DNA from: Pseudomonadota bacterium
GTDB taxonomy: Bacteria > Myxococcota > Myxococcia > Myxococcales > Myxococcaceae
Direction: 5' to 3'
DNA: 64,000 nucleotides
NCBI GenBank assembly: GCA_023426545.1
Contig: JAFAAN010000084.1
Location: forward strand, 1 to 64,000
The translations under genes and the position numbers were made by a program. The notes below the pieces were generated by a model. It had not been told where the DNA came from and ran no database searches. It was given only the letters and a program-made list of their open reading frames with translations. Shown one piece after another: positions 7,891 through 16,156 of this stretch (the first letter of the stretch is position 1; each line of letters opens with the position of its first letter).

Positions 7891-10112
7891 GCCCGGGGTG
7901 GGTGAAGTCCTGCGCCGTGGTCCTCCTGGCGCTCGCCGTGCCCGGGGCCTGGGCCGCGGCTCCTCGCGCCGCGCCGGAGCCGGTGTGCGAGCCGGCCAGC
8001 GAGGAGGGGGCGGGCACGCCGCGGGCCTTCCCGCCGGATGTGCGCGCCGCGCTGGACGCGGTCGTCCGCGCCGAGCTGTCACAGGGGGCTGTCGCGGGCC
8101 TGTCCGTGGGCGTCACGCGCGGCCCGCATCGCTGGGTGTGTGCCTATGGCTACCGCGACGTGGCCCGCCGGCTCCCCGCGACGCCGCGCACCACGTACCG
8201 CATGGCGTCCGTCACCAAGTCCTTCACCGCGGTGGCGGTGCTCCAGTTGGTGGAGCAGGGGAAGCTGGACCTGGACGCGAACATCTCCACCCTGGTGCCG
8301 GCCTATCCGGCCAAGCAGTGGCCCGTCACCGTGCGGGACCTGCTGGGGCACTTGAGCGGCGTCCCCACCTATGACGGGCTCGCCTCCAGCCGCAACGTGA
8401 AGGTGATGAGCACCGCGGCGGCCATCGCCGTCTTCGCGAAGAAGCCGCTCGTCGCCGAGCCGCGCACCCGCTACCTGTACACGACGTGGGGCTACAACCT
8501 GCTGGGCGCGGCGGTGGAGTCCGTCTCCGGCCAGTCCTACCGTGACTATCTGCGCGAGCACGTCTTCGCGCCCGCGGGCATGCCGTTCGCGGACCTGGAC
8601 ATCGTCGCCACGCGCGACGAGCACCAGGCCCGGGGCTACCGGGTGCAGGGCGGCGCGCTGAAGCCCTCGCGCTTCCTCGACGTGTCCAGCCGCTTCGGCG
8701 GCGGTGGGACGCGCGCCACGGTGGGGGACATGCTGGGCTTCGGCCGCGCCGTGCTGTCCCACTCGCTGGTGTCCCGCGAGACGATGGGCCGGATGCAGGC
8801 GTCCATGGCCACCACCGATGGGCGGCTCACCGACTACGGCATGGGCTTCGCCATCTACCCGGTGCGCGGCCACTACGTGGTGGCCCACGCGGGAGGTCAG
8901 CCCGAGACGACCACCATGTTGGTGATGCTCCCCGCCGAAGACACGGTGATTGCCCTGGCCTCCAACGTGGAGGGCGAGGCCCGCCGCATGCGCCGGCTGT
9001 CCAATCGCTTGATGGAGCAACTGGTGGATGACGCCGTCACCCGCCGCGACGCCTATCTGGCGGACCCGGTGGACGCGGTGGTGCAGGAGGGGCTGAGCCG
9101 CGTCGCCAGCTATGGGCTGGCCTACCACCAGTGGGCCACGCGGGGCCCGGGCTCGCTGCCGGAGGAGACGGACCTGCCGGGCGCCTTCGCGAGCGTGTCC
9201 GCGCTGTTGAACCGGAAGGAGATTGGCCGGGATGCACGCGCGGCCCTGGAGCGCATCCGCGCCGGCCATGACCCGCGCTCGCGCTCCGTCTTCATCCGCG
9301 TGGGCGCGCACATGGCCCGCACGCTGGAGAAGCTGCACGGCGCCGGGCGCCTCCAGGCGTACTCCGCCGAGGGGCCGCTGGCCTTCTTCTCGGACTACCT
9401 GGCCGCGTGTGACGCGAAGCAGGTGCCCGAGCCGGAGCGCTTCGGTGAGCCGCTGCGGGGGGACGTGCTCCGGCTCGCCGCGAGCTGGAAGCGCACGCAG
9501 CTGGCCTCGCTCCAGCGCCTGCGCCTGGACGAGGAGAAGAACCCGGAGTCGTACTGGGCCGCGCTGCGCAAGTCCGTCGCCGCGTCGCCCGGCTTCCATC
9601 CGGACTACTCGGAGGAGCTGCTGCGCATCGCGGAGGGCCATGCCTGGCGCAAGCAGCCCGCGGCCCGGCGGCGCTGGCTGGAGCGCGCTGTGGAGCTCCA
9701 GCCCCGAGGGCTGGACGCGCGCTGGGCGCTGTCGGAGGCGCTGCTCGCGGCGAACCCGGAGGAGGTGGTGCTGCCGCACCTTCGCGAGGCGGCGGCCTCG
9801 CCGCAGGGGGCGCTGGCGCTCGCGCCCAAGAACTTCTTGAAGCGCCTCGCGAGCGTGGAGTCCACCCCGGTGGCCGCGGGGCTGCTGCGCGCGGGGGTGG
9901 TGCTGCATCCGGATGCGCCGGAGCTGTGGGCGGCGCTGGCCAGACGCGAGAAGGCCCTGGGCCGGAAGGCGGCCGCCGCCACGGCGCAGCGTGAAGCGCA
10001 GCGGGCGAGCGAAGCGCCCGGGCCGGCGTCGGCTCCCTCCGCGCCCGCTGGGGAGGAGCCGGGGGGCAACGCGGTGCCCGACGACCACGGGCTCGTGCCC
10101 GCGGGGAAGTGA
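7887..10112 (+). CDS. exported serine hydrolase, class C beta-lactamase/LACTB-like, with helical C-terminal extension, 741 aa
   Basis: GTG start within a GTGA overlap. A signal peptide (about residues 1-24, ending AWAA) is followed by a beta-lactamase-fold domain: nucleophile motif SVTK (Ser108, Lys111), tyrosine motif YTTWGYNLLG (Tyr198), and HAGG (His334). The tyrosine motif is YTT rather than YSN, as in LACTB-type peptidases/esterases, so beta-lactam hydrolysis is not implied. Residues ~400-740 form a repeat-like helical domain with TPR character (ERAVELQPRGLDARWALSEA). The Pro/Gly-rich C-terminal tail coding sequence is copied at 11501-11587. Its partner is the SGNH hydrolase immediately upstream. 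Confidence 0.9.
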   Translation: MSPGWVKSCAVVLLALAVPGAWAAAPRAAPEPVCEPASEEGAGTPRAFPPDVRAALDAVVRAELSQGAVAGLSVGVTRGPHRWVCAYGYRDVARRLPATPRTTYRMASVTKSFTAVAVLQLVEQGKLDLDANISTLVPAYPAKQWPVTVRDLLGHLSGVPTYDGLASSRNVKVMSTAAAIAVFAKKPLVAEPRTRYLYTTWGYNLLGAAVESVSGQSYRDYLREHVFAPAGMPFADLDIVATRDEHQARGYRVQGGALKPSRFLDVSSRFGGGGTRATVGDMLGFGRAVLSHSLVSRETMGRMQASMATTDGRLTDYGMGFAIYPVRGHYVVAHAGGQPETTTMLVMLPAEDTVIALASNVEGEARRMRRLSNRLMEQLVDDAVTRRDAYLADPVDAVVQEGLSRVASYGLAYHQWATRGPGSLPEETDLPGAFASVSALLNRKEIGRDARAALERIRAGHDPRSRSVFIRVGAHMARTLEKLHGAGRLQAYSAEGPLAFFSDYLAACDAKQVPEPERFGEPLRGDVLRLAASWKRTQLASLQRLRLDEEKNPESYWAALRKSVAASPGFHPDYSEELLRIAEGHAWRKQPAARRRWLERAVELQPRGLDARWALSEALLAANPEEVVLPHLREAAASPQGALALAPKNFLKRLASVESTPVAAGLLRAGVVLHPDAPELWAALARREKALGRKAAAATAQREAQRASEAPGPASAPSAPAGEEPGGNAVPDDHGLVPAGK

Positions 10113-10143
10113 GCGGGGCCGCGGCTCCGGCCGCTCCGCTTTT
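10111..10143 (+). terminator. possible rho-independent terminator
   Basis: GAGCGG (10111-10116) pairs with CCGCTC (10131-10136) around a GC-rich loop and is followed by CCGCTTTT. It lies directly at the stop codon of the serine hydrolase gene. The stem is short, so confidence is moderate. Confidence 0.45.
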
Positions 10144-10197
10144 CGGACGCGGCGTCAGCTTGCCGGACACCGAGCAGTTCACTGCGGCGGGCTTCCA

Positions 10198-10633
10198 ATG
10201 GGTAACACCATTGGAAATACCCGTGAGACGTTGGAGCGTGCCGCACGTCTGCTGAACCAGTGCGTTGAGCAGTTGGCCGGGCAGAGTCCGGAGGGCAGAG
10301 CAGGTTGCGTCCCTTGCTGGTGGCGTCTTCGACGTGTCGGCGTCGTGCGTCCCCGAGCGGAGCGAGGGCCCTTCCGAGGCGTGCTCGGCACATGCGGTTG
10401 TGGACCGGCTGCTGGGCGTGGTGTTTCGCGGGTGCGCCGCCATGGGCTGCGCGCTCCCCGAGGGCCCCGCCTCGTACGCGGCCATGACGGCGGCGCGGTA
10501 CTCGGCGCGGACGGTGGCCGCGTACATGGATGCCAGCCTGACGGAGCGGGCTGACGCCGCGTGCGGCAGGATGGTGCCGCCCGTGGCGCCGCCAGCCGAA
10601 CCGGCGCAGCCTGGAGCTGGTGGCGGCACCTGA
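10198..10633 (+). pseudogene. frameshifted ORF encoding an unknown protein of about 144 aa
   Basis: Two plus-strand frames join well. The first starts at ATG 10198 (MGNTIGNTRETLERAARLLN) and runs to about 10290; the second, one base out of phase, continues with EQVASLAGGVFDVSA and ends at 10633. Removing one G from the GGG at 10293-10295 gives a single ORF without internal stops. The first half is an amphipathic helix; the rest has no motif I recognise. It could be a decayed gene, a sequencing error or, less likely, a programmed shift. It occupies most of the 10113-10677 gap between the LACTB-like hydrolase and the DUSAM gene. Confidence 0.45.
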
Positions 10634-10677
10634 GTACGGCGGGGGCGCGGCGTCAGCACAGCGCCGCGCCCAGGCCG

Positions 10678-11049
10678 TCACGGCTCATGGGCCATGCCGT
10701 CGAGCTGCTCCATCGCAAGCTCGCGGTAGTAGCGGACGACTTCGACGGCCAGCACTTCGCGCATCTGCTGCCGCGCGCTGTCGTAGTCGCCTTGTCGCTG
10801 GGACCTCCACATCCGGTCCAGCGCGTCTGTCAGGCGGTTTGACCCTTCGGATATGCGGCGTTCCGCTTCGCGCAACAAAGCCAGGGCTCCAGCGCTGGTG
10901 CTCAAGGCCGCATCCGCGTCGGGGATGGAAACCTCCTCGGCAGTGCGCAACAGGAGGGCGCGCACATCATCTGTGAGCGTCAGTGGCGCATCTTCGCGCA
11001 GGACGCGCCGCGCAAGGTCGCGGAACGGGCTCCAGTTGGGTGTGTTCAT
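10678..11049 (-). CDS. DUSAM-domain protein, 123 aa
   Basis: Matches the DUSAM (DUF2379) paralogous family of myxobacteria: N-terminal W-x-P-F-R-D-L, then DVRALLLRTAEEVSI, ALLREAERRISEGS and the C-terminal signature VLAVEVVRYYRELAMEQL. All-helical and probably cytoplasmic; the function of the family is unknown and genomes carry many copies. The start is the ATG at 11049 with GGTGAGG upstream; the longer frame to 11310 is low complexity. It sits alone on the minus strand in a region otherwise made of gene remnants, which suggests a locus open to insertion and deletion. Confidence 0.8.
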   Translation of the reverse strand: MNTPNWSPFRDLARRVLREDAPLTLTDDVRALLLRTAEEVSIPDADAALSTSAGALALLREAERRISEGSNRLTDALDRMWRSQRQGDYDSARQQMREVLAVEVVRYYRELAMEQLDGMAHEP

Positions 11050-11123
11050 TCGGGCCTCACCGCTTCTTCGGCTTCGCAGGGCGGCACATGTCGAGGGGCC
11101 AGTCATGCTGCCCTTCGCAGCCG

Positions 11124-11495
11124 ATGGCGCCAACGAAGAAGCCAAAGGACGCCGCCGCGCAGGGCAAGCTGGAGCTGACCGACGCGCCCGCGCTGGCGGA
11201 AATGGTGGAGTGGTACGAACGCACCATTCTTGCGCACAAGCCGCGCGACATCCAGAAGACGGTGCGGCAGGTGGTTCGCGCGGCGGTTGCTGCGCTGCCT
11301 GAGCGGCCAACGTCCGGGGACATTTCGGACTGGCTGTCCGAGCGCGTGCGCAAGGGGGAAATCGTGGCCAGCACGGCCAACCTCCACCGCCGCCTCAATG
11401 CGCGTCGAGCAGCAACGCAAGCCGTGGCGCGGCTACGTTCAGGGGCTCAAGCACGACACTTGCGCCACCACGTTCGAGTTGGACGAGGAGTCGAT
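11124..11495 (+). pseudogene. broken ORF of unknown function, frameshifted and interrupted at its 3' end
   Basis: Starts at ATG 11124 (MAPTKKPKDAAAQGKLEL) with a coherent helical sequence (EMVEWYERTILAHKP, GDISDWLSERVRKGEI) up to about 11395. There the sense shifts one base to a second frame (RVEQQRKPWRGYVQGLKHD, FELDEES), and coding character stops at 11500, where a copied piece of the upstream hydrolase gene begins. I do not recognise the family. The frameshift plus the foreign 3' junction argue for a dead gene. It is divergent from the DUSAM gene with a 74-bp gap. Confidence 0.45.
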
Positions 11496-11500
11496 GCGCG

Positions 11501-11587
11501 CGGGCCGGCGGCTCCCTCCGCGCCCGTTGGGGAGGAGCCCGGGGGCAACGCGGTGCCCGACGACCACGGGCTCGTGCCTGCGGGGAA
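11501..11587 (+). repeat. duplicated 3' end of the LACTB-like hydrolase gene
   Basis: This segment repeats 10019-10109, the last ~30 codons of the intact serine hydrolase gene, on the same strand: the same Pro/Gly-rich tail coding sequence with only a few substitutions and one 3-base gap. The copy lacks the rest of the gene and is embedded between the broken ORF (11124-11495) and the truncated minus-strand hydrolase fragment. It must come from duplication, or from deletion of most of a second copy. Confidence 0.8.
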
Positions 11588-11702
11588 AGCGCCAGGTCGC
11601 GAGGGCCTCGCGGACGGCGGCGTCCAACTCGTGGAGTGACTTCGTCTCTCGCGCCGTGGGCTCCGCGGCCAGGACAGGTGCTGCCAGCAGGAGCAGGGAC
11701 AC
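11588..11702 (-). pseudogene. 5' fragment of an exported serine hydrolase gene
   Basis: Reading leftward from a GTG at 11702 gives a hydrophobic signal peptide (MSLLLLAAPVLAAEP) and then LDAAVREALATWRFP, the typical first helix of class C beta-lactamase-like enzymes, normally followed by the active-site domain. Here the frame runs straight into the copied tail of the other hydrolase gene at about 11587 and loses all similarity. Only ~38 codons survive, so this is a 3'-truncated remnant. The true start could lie slightly upstream in the same open frame. Confidence 0.55.
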
Positions 11703-11788
11703 CTGGGCGGAGCGGTTCCTGCGCGGTCCTCGGAATCGCAGGAGACCCGGCGGTTCTCCGGAGCACTCGTGCGAGGATGACGGCACGA

Positions 11789-12667
11789 ATGCGCATACCC
11801 TGTCCCCGCTGCCAGTCGTTTGTCCTTCCCGGTGCGGAGCACTGCGCCTGGTGTGGCACCTCGCTCGTGCTGGAGGCCACGCCCGGCGCCTCCGACCCGG
11901 TGTGTGCCGTCCATCCGGAGCTGCGCAGCCTGCATGCGTGCGCCCGGTGTGGGAGCTTCGCGTGCGCGAGGTGCCTGCGGAAGGGATACCGGGACGAGCC
12001 CGTCTGCGCCGCGTGTCATGAGCGCGTGCCCGCGGACGCCCTGCCGTGGGACCGGCGCGCCGAGCAGGGGACGCTGCGCGCGTTCTGGCGGACATGTCTG
12101 GCGGTCATGCTGCGGCCCACGGCGACCTTCGAGCAGACGCGGCCGGAGGGGGAGATGGGCAGCTCCCTGGGCTTCGCGGCGCTCTGCCACTTCGCGGCCT
12201 CGTCCACCACGCTCCTCTTCTACATGGCCCTTGGCTTCGCCATCCCGCGGGAGATGCCGGAGACCGACAACATCGACCCGTTCGCGTTCCGCCTGCTGTG
12301 GATGGGACTCACGGGCCTGGGCTTCGTGCTGGCGCCCTTCGCCGGAATGCTCGTCACCCTCGTCAACGCGGCCTTGGACCACCTCGTGTTCCGGCTGAGC
12401 CGCACCGGTCAGCCCTTCGCGGTCACGCTGCGGGCCAACGCGCTGTCCCTGTCACCTTATCTGGCGGGGTTGATTCCCATCTGCGGCATGTACATCGCGC
12501 CGCTCTGGGCCCTGGGCCTGCGCATCTATGCGTACCGGGCCTTGCACCGCACGGAGTGGGGCACCGCGGCGCTCGGGGCCGTGGCGGTGCCGCTGCTCTC
12601 CTGCGGCCTGGTGTTTGGCGTCTACGCCGTGGCGCTCCTCGTGGGCTTGAGCTTCGGCGGAGGCTAG
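11789..12667 (+). CDS. zinc-ribbon/B-box plus Yip1-like membrane protein, 292 aa
   Basis: N-terminal zinc ribbon CPRCQ...CAWC (residues 4-25), then a B-box-like cluster with C-x2-C pairs (CARCGSFACARC, CAAC) to about residue 78, then a Yip1-like integral membrane domain with about five helices (residues ~110-290) and the usual polar loop RPTATFEQTRPEGE before the first helix. Such double-headed proteins are frequent in myxobacteria; their role is unknown. The start is taken at ATG 11789 so the zinc ribbon begins at once, though ATG 11777 in frame is possible. It converges on the next gene with an 11-bp gap containing a hairpin. Confidence 0.8.
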   Translation: MRIPCPRCQSFVLPGAEHCAWCGTSLVLEATPGASDPVCAVHPELRSLHACARCGSFACARCLRKGYRDEPVCAACHERVPADALPWDRRAEQGTLRAFWRTCLAVMLRPTATFEQTRPEGEMGSSLGFAALCHFAASSTTLLFYMALGFAIPREMPETDNIDPFAFRLLWMGLTGLGFVLAPFAGMLVTLVNAALDHLVFRLSRTGQPFAVTLRANALSLSPYLAGLIPICGMYIAPLWALGLRIYAYRALHRTEWGTAALGAVAVPLLSCGLVFGVYAVALLVGLSFGGG

Positions 12668-12668
12668 C

Positions 12669-12687
12669 GCGCCGCGGGTTACGGCGC
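12669..12687. terminator. terminator-like hairpin between convergent genes
   Basis: GCGCCG (12669-12674) and CGGCGC (12682-12687) form a 6-bp stem with a 7-nt loop, spanning the 11-bp gap between the Yip1-like gene and the minus-strand lipoprotein gene. No T-run, so only suggestive. Confidence 0.35.
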
Positions 12688-13752
12688 CGCCGCGGTGACG
12701 GTGCGCTGCTGGGGCCAGAAGCGCGCGCCATGGACGTCTTCCAGCGCGGCGATGCGCTTCTTCGTCTTCGCGTCGTAGATGCGGGCGGACCGCTCCGCGG
12801 AGACGAGCAGCAGGCGACCGCGCATCCGCAGCGTCACGGCCGACGTGGGCGCCAGCGCGAGCTGCTCCGGCTCCACCAGCTTGTCGTTCACCTCCCACCG
12901 CAGCGGGAGCATGAGCGTGGGCAGCTCGCCAAAGGCTTCCCAGGCGTAGAGCGGGCCCTGGTGGGTCTCCATGGAAACCCACATGCCGTAGGCGGTGTGG
13001 CCGCGGTCCTTCACCACCGCGTCGAGCCGGGCCGCGTCCTCGTTGCCTTCGTCCAGCTCGGACTCCGCGAGCCGGTCGGGGTCCGGCGAGGCGGTGGAGG
13101 ACGTCAGGCGGCTCGCCGTGGCCAGGGCGGTGGTGCCCGCCGCGCCGTCCATCTCATAGAGGCTGGCCACCGTTTCGAGGTGCCGCCACTGGCCGGCTTC
13201 ATAGCGGAACGCGTGGGCCAGCCCCGGGCTGCCGTCGGCGTCCGGGATGAGGTAGCGCTTGCCCTCGTGGAGGAAGTACTCGCGGCCGCTGTCCATCTTC
13301 CGCGGCAGGTCCTCCAACTGCGACACCAGCGCGACGATGTGGCCGGCCTCGTCGAAGCCGAGCGTGTCCGTGTGGCCGTCCTCGGGCAGCAGGAGCCGGG
13401 TCGTCTGGCCGGACTCGAAGTCCACGTGCCACGCGCGCGGGGGCAGCTCGCCGTTGCTGCGGTCCATCACCAGGCCCTGGAGGCTCCGGGGCCCCCAGGC
13501 CAGCTTCAGCCGCTCACACACCGCATCCACGGTGGCGAGCGGCTTGCGTGTGCCCGACGATTCATGGCGCGTCCAGGTACATCCGGAGGGCGACGCGGCT
13601 TCGAGGAAGGAGAGGGTGTAGCCGGGAGCGGGCTCCGCCGGGTGCGTGGCGTCGGGCACCTCCTCGGGGGCGGGGTCCTGCGACTTCTTGCAGGCGCTGC
13701 CCAGTAGCAGCGCCGAGCCCAAGAGGATGGCGGGGCCGAGACGGTGGGTCAT
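12679..13752 (-). CDS. putative lipoprotein of unknown function, 357 aa
   Basis: Signal peptide with lipobox LLGSAC (Cys21), then a Lys/Ser/Pro-rich linker and a ~320-residue domain. The second half contains several beta-strand segments resembling a beta-propeller or WD-like blade set (RLLLVSAERSARIYDAKTKKRIAAL near the end is written here as RLLLVSAER and RIYDAKTKKRI), but there are too few repeats to be sure. Probably surface or periplasmic. It is 140 bp downstream of the LRR-protein gene on the same strand. Confidence 0.7.
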   Translation of the reverse strand: MTHRLGPAILLGSALLLGSACKKSQDPAPEEVPDATHPAEPAPGYTLSFLEAASPSGCTWTRHESSGTRKPLATVDAVCERLKLAWGPRSLQGLVMDRSNGELPPRAWHVDFESGQTTRLLLPEDGHTDTLGFDEAGHIVALVSQLEDLPRKMDSGREYFLHEGKRYLIPDADGSPGLAHAFRYEAGQWRHLETVASLYEMDGAAGTTALATASRLTSSTASPDPDRLAESELDEGNEDAARLDAVVKDRGHTAYGMWVSMETHQGPLYAWEAFGELPTLMLPLRWEVNDKLVEPEQLALAPTSAVTLRMRGRLLLVSAERSARIYDAKTKKRIAALEDVHGARFWPQQRTVTAAAP

Positions 13753-13892
13753 GGTGCGCTCCAGCGAAGAACCGGCCCTTCACCATGGCAGATGGTTGGC
13801 CCTCAGAGGAAGTCACCCCTGGAGTACCCGAGGGGGGCCGGGGTGGACCGGACCTCCTCGCCTGCCTTCCAGGAGAGCCTGCCGCGATGCGC

Positions 13893-15032
13893 TCAGGTGT
13901 GGAAGCCCACGTCGCATCCGGGGAGCGCCTTCCTCAGCGCCTCGACTTCCTCTGCGGGAATGTCCGTCCGGTAGAGGTCCAGGCCCTTGAGGTTGCTCAG
14001 CCGGGACAGCCATGGCGGCAGCGTCGTCATGGGCGTGGCCCTGAGGCCCAGATACCGCAGATGCTGGAGCTGCCCCAGCGACTCCGGCAGCGTGCGGACG
14101 CCGGTGTTGTCCAGGTTGAGGGAGTCGAGCCCTTCCAGTTGTCCAAGCTCGGGTGGGAGCGTCTCCAGCTCCGGGTTCCAGGCGAGGTCGAGCCGCTTCA
14201 GCTTCGAGAGCCGCCCCAGCTCCCCGGAGACCTGCTTCAGCCGCGCGTGCTTCAGCGTCAGGCTCTCCAGCTCGGAGAACTCGCCGATCATCTCAGGGAC
14301 CACGCCGAGCTTCCGCCCCGTGAGGAAGAGGTCCTTCGTGTCCCGGGGGAAGGTGCCCAGCAGCGCCGCGGCGCCCTGGTCGCGGACCTTCGCGGCGACT
14401 TCACCGAGCGACTCCATCATCAGGTCCAGCGGGTCGCCGGGTGAAGGGGCGCTCTTGGCTCCCGGCTTCGGGGGGGAGACCTTGCTCAGCGCCGCCATCT
14501 TCTTCGTGAGCCATGACGAGAAGGACCCCAACTCACGCGTGGGCAGGCTGTCTTCCGCCGTCCAGACGACCAGGGCGTCATCGCGCGCGCTCTTGCCGAA
14601 GCAGTAGCCGTTGATGTCGACGAGGTCCTCGGACGCGAACATCACGAAGCGGTAGGTGTGCTGGCCCGCCTCACGCTCCTGCCGGACGGTGGTCCACTGC
14701 TGGCCCGGCTCGCCCATGCCTTGCGACGCCTGGATGCGCCAGCGCGGGGGCAGGAAGGCCAAGCCCTTCTTTCCGGTGGAGACCCAGCGGTAGCCCAGCG
14801 CCTCGACGAAGCGCTGATACTCCTCCGGCAGCAGCGAGGTCAGGTCGGGCGCATGTTCGAAGGGCATGGACATGGGCTCCAGCTCCGCCGGGTACTGGCC
14901 CACGGCGTCCTTGCCCACGGTGTCCACCAGCTTCGCTTCCAGGTCCCGCCACGCCGTCTCGAGTGGGACAGGCGGCGGCTTGCCCGGCTTCTCCGCGGCG
15001 CCTCGTGGTGGAGGGGTCTTCTTGGTCGCCAT
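13893..15032 (-). CDS. leucine-rich-repeat protein with uncharacterised N-terminal domain, 379 aa
   Basis: The C-terminal third (about 240-375) holds five to six LRRs of ~23 residues, such as LSKLKRLDLAWNPELETLPP and LEGLDSLNLDNTGVRTLPE, forming a short solenoid for protein binding. The N-terminal ~190 residues resemble SMI1/KNR4-type knob domains (LLPEEYQRFVEALGYRW), often found in immunity or scaffold proteins, but the match is weak. A Lys/Pro-rich start indicates a cytoplasmic protein with no signal peptide. Possibly an immunity or regulatory protein; no adjacent toxin gene supports that directly. Confidence 0.75.
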   Translation of the reverse strand: MATKKTPPPRGAAEKPGKPPPVPLETAWRDLEAKLVDTVGKDAVGQYPAELEPMSMPFEHAPDLTSLLPEEYQRFVEALGYRWVSTGKKGLAFLPPRWRIQASQGMGEPGQQWTTVRQEREAGQHTYRFVMFASEDLVDINGYCFGKSARDDALVVWTAEDSLPTRELGSFSSWLTKKMAALSKVSPPKPGAKSAPSPGDPLDLMMESLGEVAAKVRDQGAAALLGTFPRDTKDLFLTGRKLGVVPEMIGEFSELESLTLKHARLKQVSGELGRLSKLKRLDLAWNPELETLPPELGQLEGLDSLNLDNTGVRTLPESLGQLQHLRYLGLRATPMTTLPPWLSRLSNLKGLDLYRTDIPAEEVEALRKALPGCDVGFHT

Positions 15033-15223
15033 GGCGTCCCCCTACTGCGATGGGAGGGCGTCGGCAAGCGGCCGGCGCGGCTGCGTGTTTCGGGAGGCTG
15101 CGGCTGTATGGCTTTGGCGCGGATACGTGCGTCCTGTGGGTTGACGATGATGAGGAGGGCCGGCCCTGGGCTGTGGACGACTTACGCGACAGGGCCGGGA
15201 TGGAGGTCTGTTAGCGTTGCCGG
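15033..15223. promoter_or_regulatory. divergent intergenic region
   Basis: The 191-bp gap between the leftward LRR gene and the rightward DUF2381 gene should contain promoters for both. It includes a small GC-rich repeat area, but I find no confident promoter motif. Confidence 0.3.
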
Positions 15224-16147
15224 ATGCGGTTCCGCCTCCCGTCACGATGTCTTCCCTTGCTGGCGCTCCTCGTCGTTCCTCCGGTGGCAGCGGCGGCGGA
15301 AGGAGGCCTGTCGCCCAGGCTCCAGATGCGAAACGTGGTCCTCTCCGCGAAGGCAGAGGCCATCCGTGTCTCCACCTCGGTCCCCACGACGCTCACCTTC
15401 GACGTGGCTGTCAATGCGCGGGCCGCGGTCCTGAGTGACACGGCCCTGGTGGAAGTCCTGGCCGTGGGGGAGCGCTCGCTCACGCTCCGGGCGCTGGAGG
15501 CGCTTCACGAGCCAGTGACGCTGCGCGTGCCGCTGTCCGATGCGTCCGAGCTGATGGCGCCCGTCTTCAAGCTGACCACCACGGCGGACGTGGTGGACGC
15601 TCAGGTGCTGGTGTTCCGGGACGACAGCTCGCCGGAGCTGCTGCGCGCCCGGCTGGCGGAGCTGGAGGCGCGCTGTGCCGCCTGTGAGGCAGCCCTGGCC
15701 GAGCAGCGCGAGCGCGGCGCCGCGAAGCGCCCGGCGGATTGGGTGCTGTCGGGGCAGGTGAAGGAGCGGGGCGTCAAGGTGGCCCGGCTTTTCGCCTCCC
15801 GTCAGGCCAGTGCCATGGATGCCAGGGTGGGGGTCGCCGCTCGCTTCCTGGCGGACACCTGGGTGGCGTTCAAGCTGGAAGTCACGAATGACACCCGTCA
15901 GCCCTGGCGCCCGGGCAGGGCGTGGCTGGAGGACGCCGCCACCGGCCAGCGCGTGGCGGCGCGCGCCCTGCTGTCCTCGCTGGAGGACATCCCCCACGAT
16001 GGCGCGGGGCATGTCGTCGTGGAGTTTGGCTGGAAGAACGGGGACGCCACTGGCGAGTACCGGCTGGTGATAGAAGCGGCTGGCGGAGGCGCTCCCCTGG
16101 TCATCCCGGGGGTGGTGCTCCAGGACGGAACTCCCGCGGGGGAATAA
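15224..16147 (+). CDS. DUF2381 family exported protein, 307 aa
   Basis: Signal peptide (about 1-24, VAAAAEG), an N-terminal beta-rich domain, a short coiled segment with a Cys pair (LEARCAACEAALAEQ, about 145-160), then the conserved C-terminal beta domain with FKLEVTNDTRQPWRPGRAWLED. This matches the DUF2381 family, a myxobacterial paralogous group whose genes regularly sit beside Ser/Thr kinase genes, as here (9-bp gap to the kinase). The protein is likely periplasmic or outer-membrane associated, and may be the extracellular ligand or partner of that kinase's C-terminal domain; this is inference from gene order. Confidence 0.85.
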   Translation: MRFRLPSRCLPLLALLVVPPVAAAAEGGLSPRLQMRNVVLSAKAEAIRVSTSVPTTLTFDVAVNARAAVLSDTALVEVLAVGERSLTLRALEALHEPVTLRVPLSDASELMAPVFKLTTTADVVDAQVLVFRDDSSPELLRARLAELEARCAACEAALAEQRERGAAKRPADWVLSGQVKERGVKVARLFASRQASAMDARVGVAARFLADTWVAFKLEVTNDTRQPWRPGRAWLEDAATGQRVAARALLSSLEDIPHDGAGHVVVEFGWKNGDATGEYRLVIEAAGGGAPLVIPGVVLQDGTPAGE

Positions 16148-16156
16148 GGCCAGCCC

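Noticed and set aside
7887..10112. Class C beta-lactamase resistance gene
   Set aside because: The tyrosine motif is YTT rather than YSN and a long helical extension is present, fitting LACTB-type hydrolases; resistance is not supported.
10113..11788. Insertion sequence or prophage remnant
   Set aside because: No transposase or integrase motif, terminal inverted repeats or att-like repeats were found; only hydrolase-gene duplication and unknown ORFs.
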